Source: Carallia brachiata
Taxonomy: Eukaryota > Streptophyta > Magnoliopsida > Malpighiales > Rhizophoraceae
DNA length: 64,000 bases
Direction of reading: 5' to 3'
Assembly (NCBI GenBank): GCA_021464245.1
Contig: JADCRB010000011.1
Span: 296,870-360,869 of the forward strand
Positions 25,301-37,488 of the stretch are shown here, piece by piece. How positions within the stretch are numbered: position 1 is the stretch's first letter; every line of letters begins with the position of its first letter. The notes beneath the pieces were generated by a model, which searched no databases, had not been told where the DNA came from, and was given only the letters and a program-made list of their open reading frames with translations. The translations under genes were made by a program, and so were the position numbers.

Positions 25301-28300
25301 GACCAAAATCAACATCTTTTTGCAAATTTTCTGAAGGACGAAACTCTGGTTCTGTAGGGGTAACAGACTTATCTGACCTATGCTGTTTATTATCAGAGCC
25401 ATCTACCAAGTCATCAGCCCTTTTCGTATGGTCTGTAGAATTAGATTCCTGAGGCATGCCTTCAACGCTTGGCACACCAACTTTTTCTTGAATCACTGAC
25501 TTTTGCCCTGATGACATATTGGGAATCTTACCAACACCCAGAAGTGCCTCCAATTTTAAGTTTGAACGCTGAGTGTGCAGGATTCCAGAAACAGCAGTTG
25601 TAAGTTTCCCACGAACATCTTCTGGTACAGCATCTTGCAAAGCTTTCATAAATGTCTCTCCTTGACCTACGGCAGTAAGAACCTGCACAAAACCGCTGCA
25701 TGGGTAATCTGATACAGGCAATTGGATATGCATAAAACCAATTACTTATATCAAAGTGCAAAAATGCAACCACGCCACCAATGATTATGAAAATAACGTG
25801 CACATCGACAAGCTCATGCAGAACATGCTAGAAAGGAGTCACAGCGCTACAAATAGTCAACCTCCTGCAGTAATATTATAATTCCCAGCTTTACTGCCCC
25901 CTCGCCACCCCCCACCCCCCCCCCCCCCCCCACAAAAAAAAACATGCACAAATGCTTTTTTCCTGCTAAAGATGTAGTGTGGGTCCAGTTTAACATCACT
26001 GTTCAATATGTTAGGTATTCACAAAACCATAAGATCAAGGATATAATAAAAACTAACTGCATCAAAGAAAAAATTCCAGTTTCAAGCATCACCTTTTTCT
26101 TCTCTTCTTCTGTCAGGTTACCGGGCATAGTTGCATCAAGCATATTTAAAACAATTTGGGCTGTTTGCAACCCTTGACCCCTTTCATCCATGGGATCGGC
26201 TGCCTCTTCTTTTGTCAGTTCTGCATCAACCACGCCAGTCTGCCGTGACTTGACATTTTCCAGTCCTAGCAACTCCTGTTTGAGCTCCATATTTCTATTT
26301 ATATCTTGTCTAGATGTTGAGTACATATCAACAGCAGTTTTACTATCGCTACTAACCTCCTGTATAGGATCTATCATATAACCATTACCATTAGCATAAG
26401 TCACTTTAAGATCCAACAGCCTGTCTCTCACAACATTATCAGATGCTCTGCCTTCCACAAGAGCCAAGCCTTTTGCGGGGTTGATGGTAATTTCCACATC
26501 ATTCAAGAGAGGATGACGGCCCTTCAAAAGTCCAAGCTCAACGGCTGTGAGCCACTACATCATATGCATAGTCAGAGTATAGCTTGTCAGACCGCTACAT
26601 CATATGCATACAAGTCAGAATATAACTTGCCAGACAGCAAATTCAGCGGCTGTGGGCCGCTATATCATATGCATACAAGTCAGCATATAACTAGCCAGAC
26701 ACAGTTAAATTGCAGCAACTTCTTCACGAAACAGAAGAGAAAGTAAATGACTTTCATGGCCCTCTGTAGACACCAATGACAATAGCACAAAGAATAACAG
26801 TAGAAGTATAATTCAGTTCTTGTCATTATTGGTATACTGACTATACTCTAACCAAACAATTAGTAAAAAGATCAAAAGCAACACGTGAATGTGCATCAAA
26901 TCAAACATAGATAATTTCGAAGAACATTGCACATAAAGTTTTCCTTTTAAAAGCTGAGAATGAGCACTAGGGGGAGGATGAAAAGAATAAGACGTATTTG
27001 TTCCAGCTAGTAGCTAAAAACTGATTTATCTTTAAAAACCTTATTAGGACAACCACGAAGTAAGGGAGGCACATCACCTCAATTGTAAGATTATGGCACC
27101 AATATTCAGCACCTCTACCACTTGTGATGGCACTAGATGGGATGCAAGAACAAAAAAGGAGGCTTGTAAATGGATTTTCTGCAATCAGACTACGTGGAAT
27201 GGTTATTAGAGGCACTGTTCCATCCTCATTCTGACATATAGACAAAAGGGAAACTGGTTAGGCACCAGCTGACGATTGTACAAGAAACTGACGATGTGCA
27301 GGAAAGCACCGTGGAACTAAGATAGTAAAACAGGCACCTGAATAAATAGAACAGGAATCTTCACATTCCCAACCACACCTCTTGTGCTAGATTTTGAATA
27401 GAAGTCTTCTATTTTCTCAAAGCCATATGATACCATCGATATTGCTTTTTCAAAATCACGAACAGATTTTGCTGATAATGCTTTCTCCACGTCAAAACCT
27501 TTTGCTCTCCCTTGAAACAGTTCCTATGGCATAAACTTAGTATTAAGTCTAATTCTCTCATAAAGAAAAGTCACATCCTAAACAGCTAACACTAATTTGA
27601 GGCATATCATCTCATTCAATGGAATTTTGTTTTCAGAATATCGTACCAGTTAGTTCCAGCACAAGGTAATAAACCAGTGGCATTGTAGAAAAAAGAAGTT
27701 CAGAGGGATCATGAACCTTGTTAGACTGCAGGATATCTATAAGTCCATCAGTCAGCTTCTGATCCAATGCCACATGATAAGGAGAACACCTTGTTGTCTC
27801 TTCTAAGTCAAAGGGATTGTTGATGCACGTGGCAGCGGTAAGAGGAGTTCTATCTCCAACATCAGCTAGATACTTTGTTAACATGTTTGCACCATATCCC
27901 CAGCCAACACCCATCAGCGTTGTCCATGGTCTCTGCTTACTGATGAATTGTATAGCTGTGCAGACATCATCGCTGTCAGCAGCTGTAAATAACCTACACA
28001 AATGAAGTAGTTAAGAAGCTCTACTATCAGCTTCATATTGTTAATGGAATTTTAAAAGAATCCTGAATAGATGGTTCTCTTTCTGGCATCCAGCAATCTA
28101 ACGTTCTAATCACTCTAATCTACTACCACCACATATCCTTTCCTTTTATGGGATTGAAGAGAGGAGGGGGGGGGGGGGGGGGAGGGCAGTTTTATGGAAA
28201 AAACAGACAGGAATAATACCACAATGACCGAAATTACCCAAAAATTTGTCCCAAATACACAGCGTTTAAAATTCAACACTCTTTGCACAAAATGGCTTAC

Positions 28301-29321
28301 TTACGACTTCAATCCAAAAGGAAAATGGTAATCTGGACCCCATATTGCACCAGAAAAAAGCTCCCACAGAGAATATCCTTCTATATATCCAGTTAAAGAA
28401 CACAAACCTTCTGTTCTGCATGCTATAAAATTTTCTCTACATCTAATCATAAGCCATGCACTTATTATAAGAGCTCTAGTGGTTTAATCAACGTCAAATT
28501 ACAGACTACATCAACACTGTAATAAAAACAAATACGGCATCGAAATATACAATCACATACCGTGCAGTGGTAAGCGGTGAACCGGCACATCCTCTAGGAT
28601 TCATTACAACCGGAAAGAACCCGCGGACGAGCGCTTCACACACAAACGACCTAACATTGTCATCCATGCTGCCCCGGGCAGTTCCCGGCACAAGCAACAA
28701 AGTAGTGTCCAATCCCCGCTCCTCCGTCAAGTCTAAGTTCGCTGGCCAATCAATCGAAATGACGCCGCCATCGTCTGTACTCACGCAAACCCTCTGGTAC
28801 TCCAATTTCTCAACCAGTCCGCCCACGCCGCCACCGCCGCCGGTCTCCCTATCTGTCACCTGAATTCTCCCGCAGTTCAGCCTCACGAAATGCCTCTCCT
28901 CTTCCACCAGCTTCTCGTTTACGTCGTCCAGCAACTCCCTTCCTTCGAAAGATATCGAAGGGCAACGCAGCAACACGAAACGGTTAAACGGCGTCGGGCT
29001 GGTGAAAAGAATCCACTCGCCGATGTCGGCCGCCGATTTAGAGGGTTTCTTCTCGAGCCGCGAAAGATAGACCGTTAGACCGGAGGCGAGCCCTAGCGCG
29101 GGAAGTAGGAAATCGAGGGAGCTCGGGGAGGGGAATTGGGAGAGCAAGTTCTGGAATGGGTCTAGCAAGTGGCTGCAGAGCCTGAGGCTCCTCCTGGCCG
29201 CCGGTTTGATACGGCGGCGCTTGTAGTGGCGGCGAAACTGCGCCGTCCGGACGGGGCTTGTCGGAGGAGGGAGGAGATGATTGGCTTGAGGCGGTTTGAG
29301 GCGGAGATTGTTAGTGTTCAT
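19360..29321 (-). CDS. Alpha/beta-hydrolase-like / CAAX-protease (CPBP) fusion protein
   Basis: Resembles Arabidopsis AT2G03140 (about 1800 aa). Coding exons, in order of translation: 29321-28561, 27993-27717, 27523-27338, 27230-27078, 26554-26093, 25682-23341, 22778-22573, 22479-22324, 21677-21443, 20230-19917 and 19654-19360; all borders are GT..AG. The N-terminus is Arg-rich and could be a plastid transit peptide. Residues about 100-460 form an EMB8-like hydrolase region (NPRGCAGSPLTT) in which the nucleophile elbow reads GVGWGYGAN (residues 282-290), with Gly286 where Ser is expected. Residues about 610-1390 are acidic, polar and probably disordered. The C-terminus has hydrophobic segments and the CPBP motif EELLFR (Glu1664, Glu1665, Arg1669). 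The 11 exons sum to 5387 bases, one short of a complete frame: a base is missing near 24733-24736. Function is not established; likely membrane-bound. Confidence 0.9.
20425..20684 (+). repeat. Two tandem SINE-like units in an intron
   Basis: Two copies with a period of 130 bases (about 20425-20554 and 20555-20684) share blocks such as GGGGTTCGAAACC, GATACCCCAGTG and CATACCTCCCACCACTCC. Each contains a box-B-like GGTTCGAAACC (20456-20466 and 20586-20596). They lie in the intron between exons 9 and 10 of the fusion gene. Probably a tRNA-derived SINE fragment duplicated in tandem; no clear A-tail or target duplication was seen. Confidence 0.65.
24733..24736 (-). other. One-base frame break in exon 6 of the fusion gene
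   Basis: Upstream, the frame reads through ALTGMDDSTQVAVNSV; downstream, the conserved-looking sequence LENMISRLEEKD continues in another frame. Adding one T to the TTTT run on the coding strand would join the frames without any other change. No intron with GT..AG borders can account for it. Both sides remain open for 314 and 462 codons. Confidence 0.85.
25910..25931. repeat. Poly-C tract in intron
   Basis: An almost pure C run, followed by an A run, within the intron between exons 5 and 6 of the fusion gene. A poly-G tract of about 18 bases lies at 28166-28183 in its first intron, and a poly-C run of about 14 at 13466-13479. Their lengths are prone to read error. Confidence 0.8.
26552..26700 (-). 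repeat. Three tandem copies of an intron/exon-5 border
   Basis: Imperfect copies share CTACATCATATGCATA and GTCAGnnTATAnCTnGnCAGAC, with starts near 26555, 26595 and 26660. On the minus strand each copy carries a splice-acceptor-like TAG. The third copy also repeats the first codons of exon 5 (CCCACAGCCGCTGA against CTCACAGCCGTTGA). The real acceptor is the one at 26555-26556, since only it joins the long open exon. Confidence 0.75.
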
Positions 29322-29517
29322 TTCAAGAATTGGTGATCGGCTTCCGCTTTTTCTGCGCTTTTTGTACTTTACCCGCGAAGACTAAAACTCACATGTGGTT
29401 CCGGTTGGTCCGGGAAACGGGTCCAAATAAAGAACCTGAACGGTGGGAACCCATTCTTGATTTTGAGCCGTTACAATAAAAGACTAAAACTCTTTGTTTT
29501 GTTTTTTTATGAGAAGT

Positions 29518-29695
29518 CCAAAATCCTTTCTTTTATTTATTCATTTATTTATTTTTCCAAGCAAATTTAATTGGAATGCTCTGGATGAATTGTTTGGATC
29601 CTTTCTTTTGTTTATTCATTTATATAGTTTTCCAAGCAAATTTAATTGGATCCTTTCTTTTAATTGGAATGCTTTAGATGAATTCTTTTTGCATT
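29518..29695. repeat. Tandem duplication about 75 bases long
   Basis: The segments TCCTTTCTTTTATTTATTC and TCCTTTCTTTTGTTTATTC each precede TTTTCCAAGCAAATTTAATTGGA; the flanking AATTGGAATGCTnTGGATGAATT also occurs twice. The copies are only slightly diverged, so the event is recent. No coding meaning. Confidence 0.8.
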
Positions 29696-29817
29696 ATTTT
29701 ATTTTATAATAAACTAAATTTATTGTGAGATGTAAATTTTAAAAAATTTTCTTAATTAAAAGTTTTTAACTTAGATTATCTTCGCTTTCTATTCTTCTAA
29801 TCTACTATCTAAAATGG

Positions 29818-30025
29818 TAATTTAATAGTAATTTGACGTATCTTCTCTCGTATTGATTCAGGTTCGAATTTCCGTAGTGATGTCCCCCTTTTAAATTAGG
29901 GATATTAAGTGGTGCATAGAATTGTGGGTTTAAAACTCGTTAATATCATGGTCAGAGATAGGGAAGATTCGTTCAGTTCTAATAATGTTTCAATAGAGAA
30001 TCTTTTTTGTGAGTTGAGTTAAATA
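29818..30025 (+). repeat. Dispersed repeat, copy A (SINE-like)
   Basis: Similar over about 200 bases to 43134-43350: both have CGTATTGATT, a box-B-like GGTTCGAAT (here) or TTTGAATCT (copy B), then CTTTTAAATTAGGG, a stretch near TTATTAACATCG and a GTTGAATCC-like end. A weaker relative of its end lies near 10085-10200. Probably an old SINE or MITE family. Confidence 0.5.
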
Positions 30026-31039
30026 GAGCAAGTAAAGCAGGGGACTACCCTTACTGTAATCCACGTATTCGATAACCAACACATATGCGACATATTTTTT
30101 TTTTCAAAAAAAATTCTTCTTACCTTCTTAATTTGGTTTCTCTTCATTGCAGCATTTATAAATTTGCTTTCGTTAATTATATGCAAAGGTCACTCCTTTA
30201 GCTTATATTCAATTAATATTATGCTTACTTTGCGATTAATATCTTTATTTATAATTTAATCATTTTTTTGTGGTCATGAATGCATTGTTATATTGTCATT
30301 CTGCTGTATTTTATTTCTAAACATTTTGTTTCTTAACAACCTAATACTCACTACTATGCAATATTGCTGTTTAATCATTATTAAATAGAACTAATCTACT
30401 AACTTGATGAAAATTTTGTCATCATGCAAAATTCTAAATGCAGGTATCAATTTAAATCATTTACTTTTTTTTTTTTGTTTGAAACTGCTCAATATTCAGT
30501 CTAATGAGTTTATTAATATCGACCGACTCGGATAAGAACCTAAAAGGTGGTAAAAGTTTCTCAGTAGGTATTTAACGTAATTACATCTTTAAAGACTCAA
30601 GCTCAATACCTCTGATTAAACAGTGACAGACCCCTGCTATCCGTACCACCGCCTGCTGGTTTGAATCATTTGCTTTAATTATATGAAAAACTATATTTTC
30701 TATATTTTCGTATCTCTCAATTAAAATAAAAAAATTGATTGCATGTCAAGAAACTTTTGCAGTATTTAGTCATAATGTTTTTCTCTTTTTGAATTGTAGG
30801 AATTAGAGATTAGACACTTACCCAAAATTAAGAGTTTAAATAATTTTACTGAAGGACTTTCTCTTTTCTCTGGGTAAAAAAAAAAAAAATCTTATTGAAA
30901 GACTTTGTGGTTAGTGGGATGTACTCTTTTATAGATCATCAGTTTCGTATAAGCTAGTCATGTAACAAGGCCCACGTGAATACTTGGGAGAAAACTCTCT
31001 GTCCCCTTCTTTTACTATAATACTCTTAGTTGAGTTCTT

Positions 31040-31285
31040 CAATGACAAAAAAAAAAAAAAAAAAAAACAAAACGCAAATCTCTCACATTTATAAGGAAAC
31101 TAATCGATTTGCTGATTGGATGACCGCCTATGCCCTCTCCTTTCCGTTTAGGTTCCGGTTTGTGGACCAGCCTCTCAGTGGCACTCGACAATTCCTGCTA
31201 AAAGATCTTGTGGGAGTTAGTCTCCCTCATTTTGCAGTTATTTGACTAGGCACTCTCCTCTATCTTGACAAAAAAAAAAAATACA
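31040..31285 (+). mobile_element. 3' relic of a LINE retrotransposon (RNase H end)
   Basis: A short open frame (about 31075-31245) reads SHIYKETNRFADWMTAYAL, which matches the end of the RNase H domain of plant LINE-type elements (family pattern H-x-x-R/K-E-x-N-x-x-A-D). A stop follows about 35 residues later, then a short 3' UTR and an A-run at 31269-31280. Everything upstream of the RNase H end is missing, as in a 5'-truncated LINE insertion. Recognition is by motif only. Confidence 0.65.
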
Positions 31286-34210
31286 GTTCTTATTTTAGAA
31301 ATTGACATTTACTCAAATAATTGAGAGAGTACTCCCTGATCATTAAGTGAGGAGTTTGAATCTCTCACTTGATCTCACAGTCTCCTCTTTCTGAGTATTC
31401 AATAGATTTCCTCTAACTATTAGGCTAGTCTGATAAAAAAAAAAAAAAACGTAGTTCATGTTCCACCTCCTGGGGTGCTATCATTGATTCGTCAAGGCAT
31501 GATGTAGATTTCGTGGCCCCATTCAGTAGCACTAGATAAGTAGTTCTGGAGGACATTTTCACTTGTTTTACAAATTCTAGTTTCTCAATATTCCCGTATT
31601 TCTAGACGACATAAAGCTTCTAATAATTTTTCTTTTAAATTATTTTTCCAAATCCAATTATTAGTAAAGAAATTTTACGTTTGTTCCAAAATATTATTAA
31701 TAAAATTAATTATTAAAATAATATTATGATTCACATCGTAATGAAAGAAGAAAGGGAGAGAAGCCGGTAACATTCATGAGCGACTGCTGTAGCTTAGCCC
31801 TCACCTACAAGCATGGCGTTGAGCCTAGGACTAACAAACAGAGCACGGGCTATGAGCCACAAGCTTTCGTGAAAAGAATATAATTATCTTTGTTTTTTGT
31901 TGTTAAAAAAAGGGCCCAAAGAAGATTATCAAGCGAAATAGTAGCATAGTAGCTCGGATTATCTAAAGAAGATGATATCTTAGATGACGTCATTAACTAA
32001 AAAAAAATTAGACAACGGGGCCCTTTTTTTTTTTTTTGATCAAATACGAAAATCAACGGGCCACATTTTGCTTGTCAGATTAATGACAATGGCATTGCCT
32101 TGCCTTAATTAGAGAAATTCAGTGAGTCATGTAGATTATGTCATCTTTGAGAGCACTTTAGCCAAAAGAGAGCAACAACTGAGCACTGATCTTTTTGTCA
32201 GTTTTTTGTGCACTGATTAAGTAATGTAAAAATTTGATGGCTCAACAACGTTAAATTAATTATAAAATTAATAAATAGTTGGGAAATATAATTTAAAAAT
32301 AAAAAATAAATAAATTATTAACTATTATTAATTTATTTAATTACTTTTAAACATTTAAATGAAATTATATAGTGTTATCCTTAAGTAATTACTAATTAAT
32401 TTTTGATGCCGTTTTGTTCGTTTTTGTCATATTCTCGTAGTCTGCTGTATTTTTTGTCTTTTGGTTTTGCAATTATGATTCTCCCCAAGGGCCATGCCGG
32501 GCGAGTATCGAGGTTAATTATCATTCTTTCCCAATTAAATGGAAATGAAGAAAGAAATCTAAATTATTATGTAAATAAAAGCAAGAGCAAACGAATGAAA
32601 CCTGAATTTCTCATTTCCACTGCACGATGAACCTTATTAACTTAAGAAATCTCTTATTAATTGATGATTATTTAGGCATGTAAAATTTATTTATGATTAT
32701 ATATGTATGAAAAAAATTAAAATTTTGGTAAATTAGATGAAGAAACATATTGACTGTTTTTAGAAGCAAAAAGAAGAAAAAAGCAATTTTAGGTTATTTT
32801 TCCGACTAAATATGTGGTAGTCCGACTTATAGGACACTTTTCTTTCTTTTTGTTTTCTTAGAGAAAGAGTTATGGGAGACTTTTCTTAATCTTTCGTATT
32901 GCTCTCGAACTAAAATCACGTTGATTAAACGATTAACTGGTTATGGACCAACATTTTGAGCGGAGACATGTGAAAACTACGAAAATAAAAAAATAACCAA
33001 GCAATAAAAAATTAAACAAAAAATTTGGTTATTTTAAGTGAAAAATCGAAATCTAACTGAAATTTTTATGCAACCATTGTTCGGTTCAATCTAATAAAAT
33101 CTCAAAAAAAGTAAACACCGTCGAACAGATAGAAATTCGTTTGCATAAGCGAGCGTGCTTCTATTATGTTAGCCTCACCATTATTATTTTTTTTGGCACA
33201 GCGCCTCACCATTATTTTTAGCTAGACCGTAATTAGCAGATGGGCAATGTACCCCAAAAAAAGCAAGGAATATTACCAGGCTATATACCAAATCGTAGCC
33301 CATATCTAACAGCTTCCATCTAAAAAAGGAAAGTGAAAAAATAAAAAATCGTAGCGCATTTCCAGGCTGTCGGCAGTTTTCAAGTGTACTCATTTAATAA
33401 CCGCCTTCCCATTGAAACATCCTCAGCACCTATTCTCACAGAACACTGAGAGTTCTGCTGAAGGGTTGCTAATCCAGTCTCCGGAGTGAGACATTAACCT
33501 GGATTGATGTGTAAGGACTTTTCAATGTTGTTGTGTAAGAACTTTTCGCATGAATGAACCAAGATTAAGGCTTATGTCCAAAAAAAAAGAGAAAATCCTC
33601 AGCACCTATTGCGTTGTGTCAACCGCCAAAAAAGTTACTTTTTTTTCCCCAATCAATATTATAGAATTAATAGTCGTTATGACGCGTAAATATATGAATT
33701 TTTTACTGTAATATTTGACAGTTAAATGAGACACTTATTAATATTTTTTCACAATCGATATTATTAACGAGTGAATAAGAGTTACAACATTTGCTCCAAA
33801 AAAAAAAATAAAAGAAGAATAAGAGTTATCAAACTGCACAACATAATATGTTTGCATTTAAGGATTTATTTGAGTTAGTAATTTAGTAATGATTTAGTGT
33901 GTTTCTCCTCTTACTAGCTCGAATTCGAGTCTCACCCCGTATTTAATTTAGGATATTGAATGCAGAATATGCGTTGTTAGATTTTACAATTATAATTAAA
34001 AATAAAAAAATTTACTCAAATTCACCCTTTAAAAATAATTGAATGAGCATGTTAATAACTCAAATACCATTCTCGGCCAACGAAAGCTATAAATAATATA
34101 TTTGATTTTTTTTTTGAAAAAATAAAAATAAAAAAAGCATCAAATGAAAACATGGCCAACGTCACATTACCCATTTTCCCCCTCAACAACCCATTTGCCA
34201 CTACGTATAG

Positions 34211-34216
34211 TATAAA
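34211..34216 (+). promoter_or_regulatory. TATA box of the pectinesterase gene
   Basis: TATAAA in AGTATAAAACTCC, 75-80 bases before the ATG. A start of transcription near 34243 would leave a 5' leader of about 45-50 bases, typical for such genes. Confidence 0.7.
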
Positions 34217-34290
34217 ACTCCAGGTCGGTTTTGAAATCGCATTCAGGCGATCCCGACGAGAACTAATAATTAACTGAAAAGAGTGAAAAA

Positions 34291-37200
34291 ATGAGACGAG
34301 TAATATTGTTCTTAGCAACATTATTACTCGGCCTCGACCTCCTCCCTACAGCAATTTCCTTCACCAAACAAGTCCCAGCAGATCCCTCAAAGCTCAACTC
34401 ATGGGTCGCCGACAACAACATCAACAAGCTAAAAGCCATTCCGGAATTGGACAAGCACTTAGCCGCAGCCGAACACAGAGTCAGGCTTATCAGGGTTGCA
34501 AAGCACAGGATGAATCGGCTGCACGCCGATTTTCGGACCATAACTGACGCCGTCGACAGCATCCCGGAGGGAAATAGACGAAGAACCGTCGTTTGGATTG
34601 GTCGGGGCGAGTATTTGGAGAAGATCACCATTAACAGAAGCAAGCCTTTCATTACGTTTTATGGAGATCCCCGGGACGTGCCAAAGATTGTGTTCAACGG
34701 CACGGCGTCGCAGTATGGCACCGTTTACAGCGCCACCGTTGCCGTGGAGAGTGACTACTTCATGGCCGTCAACGTCGCATTTGTGGTTCGTCGACTATAA
34801 TTCGCTTTTACTTTTAATGCATCTCAATTTTGATAGCTACTATTATGGAAGCTGTGGTGCATTTATGTTTATACCTCCATTACACTTTCAAAATTTTTTT
34901 ATTCAATTTTTGGTTGGAATGTAATAAATTTTTAATTTTTTATAATCACATTAATATTTTTTGTAATAAAAAAATAATAAAATATATTATTTTTTATTGT
35001 AAAAAATATTGCATTCCAGCAAAAAAAAAAATTCTAGAATGGTAATTTTTTCTTTATGTTACTTCATGCATGTTACTTTTTTTTTTTTTTTTTTTTTCTT
35101 TTTCCTTAGCAGGGGTAGCTCTTCTTTGGATAAATCTCACGACCTGCCTTTTTACAAATTATAACTTAGATTTCTAGATTTCGGATTCTAATTATAGGAG
35201 TATCCTTGAAAGATCCCGAATACATTGTGCTTTTGTTGTTCAAATCTTATGTTTTTGAGTTTTTCTATGGATCAATAGTTCATCTTATGTTCTAATTAGA
35301 AATAGATATTGTTGCACCAAAATTTTGGCGATTCTTGATCGCCCAAGAATTTTGTACTGTACGTGTTGGAAGCTGAAGTTTATGTTATTTGGTTAAATTT
35401 ACATGGACGTAGGAAAAGAAGACACGAAGTAGACGAAAAAATTGTAACTAGACGTTAAATTATTACAACAAAATTTGAAAGTATTTTTTTATTTATTTTT
35501 TCATTACAAAAATTAAGCATTTGATTGAATAAATAAACTAGTTGGTTATACAAAAAAATCTTTTCGTCTGTTTCGCATTTTCTTTTCCGTGTTCACATAA
35601 TAAGGCTTATGTTATTTATGAGACGAGACGACATGTGTAGAATGTATTATGTATTACAAGACATTACATTTTAACAGTGATACGTACATCCACGAAACAA
35701 AAGTCTAATATGTTAATATATTTCTGTCAAAAAAAATGTTAATATTAAGTTTATGGGTCAAATATCAGTCTCTATAAATAAAAATTAGATAGAGTGTTAT
35801 TGTTGACTTATATAGTTTAAATTTTTCTAGATCAATAGAATGTCACAATTAATAGGTTCCAAACGGAATGATTAATATTTAATTGCATGATTCATTTTAT
35901 TTATACACTAACATGAAAGCACGCTTAATCCGATGAAATGGGGCACTGGATTTTACTTTATATGTGGTCTACTGTGCAAAAAATTATATATCGGCATATA
36001 AATGCTGCGATTAACGGTCATTGGAAATAGCATGTAGTTATATTCTAAATTACATAAAACTATTGGAAGTAATGACGAGAGAAAAAAAAAATCCTCAGCT
36101 TGAATGGGAAAATTAAATCTCACCAAATATTACTATTAATTTTCCAATTTATGAATTTCTGGTATCATATTAATAAATCTCTAGGAAATCTTATCTATGT
36201 AAAAGACAACAAAATGTTTTCAGGTTGCAATGGTAGCAGTTATGGGCAGGGGATCACATTAGAAAGTTGATTTTTGGCTTGATTAGAGAGTTAACCGTGC
36301 CGATTTATTTTAATTAGTTTTTTTTCACGTTATATATATATATATATATCTCTATATATTCAGAATTCGGCTCCAATGCCAAAAGCGAATGCAACAGGAG
36401 CACAAGCAGTGGCAATGCGAATATCAGGAGACAAAGCAGCATTTCACAACTGCAAGTTCGTAGGCTTTCAGGACACCTTGTGCGATGATAGGGGCAGGCA
36501 TTTCTTCAAGGACTGCTACATCCGCGGCACTGTTGACTTCATCTTTGGCAATGGAAAATCCCTCTACTTGGTATTCTCAATTAATTACATCACATACACT
36601 AATCTAACTATATTAATTATATCAGTTATACGTGTCAAAAAGTTACATCTATTTTGAGATTTTTTTTACATGATAAACCGCATCAAAGAAAAAAAAAAGT
36701 CAAATAAAAGTCAACACAAACAGCAGCTGCCGTGATGCATGGTCTAGTGGCATAACTTCTTGCACTCTTAGTGATTCCATCGCTTGAGTTTGTAATGGGG
36801 ACGTTTCAATTATTGTTGCAGAACACTACCATAGATTCGGTGGCGGAAGGTACGGGGGTGATCACAGCTCAGGGTAGGGAAGATGTAGCCGACGACAGCG
36901 GATTTACATTCATCTACTGCAACTTAACCGGGATAGCTGGCAACAGCACTTATCTTGGCCGTGCCTGGAAAGAGAGGCCGCGAGTGGTTTTCGCGTACAC
37001 CTACATGGGCAAGCTCATCAACGCTGAAGGATGGTCCACTGGCAAATTCCCTGAGCGCAACGAGTATGCATAATTCACATTCATCCATCTTAATTAATAG
37101 TTTTACTTATCAGAATGCATTAATTAAGTTGTCAAATTCCTTGGGACCAATACTGCGCGTGAGAATTAGTCTCGCATGTAAAGCGTACGAAGACACCTCG

Positions 37201-37488
37201 TGCCAGGAGACAAAAAAAAAAAAAAAAATGCATTGATTAAGTTCTTTATTAATTGAAGCCCGCAGGGGACATGGGTGGTGATTTGTGGGTGTTTCTGATT
37301 CTTGAAATTTAATCTTCAGGACGGTATACTACGGAGAGTACCAGTGCAGGGGACCGGGGGCAAGCTCGAGTGGCCGGGTCAAATATGCAAAGCTATTATC
37401 GGAGGAAGAAGCAAAGCCGTTCCTGAGCATGACTTACATTAATGGAAACAAGTGGCTTATCCCGCCTCCTAAATTTCGAGTTCCTTAG
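34291..37488 (+). CDS. Pectinesterase (pectin methylesterase), PME53-like
   Basis: Removes methyl esters from wall homogalacturonan, releasing methanol and pectate; acts outside the cell. Exons 34291-34785, 36364-36570, 36822-37063 and 37320-37488 sum to 1113 bases, 370 aa, with GT..AG borders and intact frame. The N-terminal 23 or so residues are a hydrophobic signal peptide. There is no inhibitor-like pro-domain, so it is the short (type II) form. The CE8 active-site set is complete: Gln179 (GAQA), Gln201-Asp202 (FQDTLC), Asp223 (VDFIFG) and Arg281 (LGRAW). The sequence around GKSLYLNT resembles Arabidopsis PME53 (At5g19730). Intron 1 is 1.6 kb and holds a small MITE-like element. It is convergent with the SAUR gene, with 630 bases between stop codons. 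Confidence 0.94.
34915..35020. mobile_element. Small MITE-like element in PME intron 1
   Basis: Inverted ends TGGAATGTAATA and TATTGCATTCCA bound about 105 AT-rich bases without coding capacity. Interior runs are also largely self-complementary. Similar AT-rich pieces with CGTAATAAATT occur near 9187 and 9533. Confidence 0.6.

Larger units (their letters stand above)
29322..34210. other. Divergent intergenic region rich in repeat relics
   Basis: Contains the promoter of the fusion gene (proximal 29322-29450, no clear TATA), a tandem repeat at 29520-29700, a dispersed repeat at 29818-30025, a LINE relic at 31040-31285 and a possible SINE relic at 31315-31440 with a box-B-like sequence and A-tail. 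The remainder is AT-rich with nothing recognised. Confidence 0.6.
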
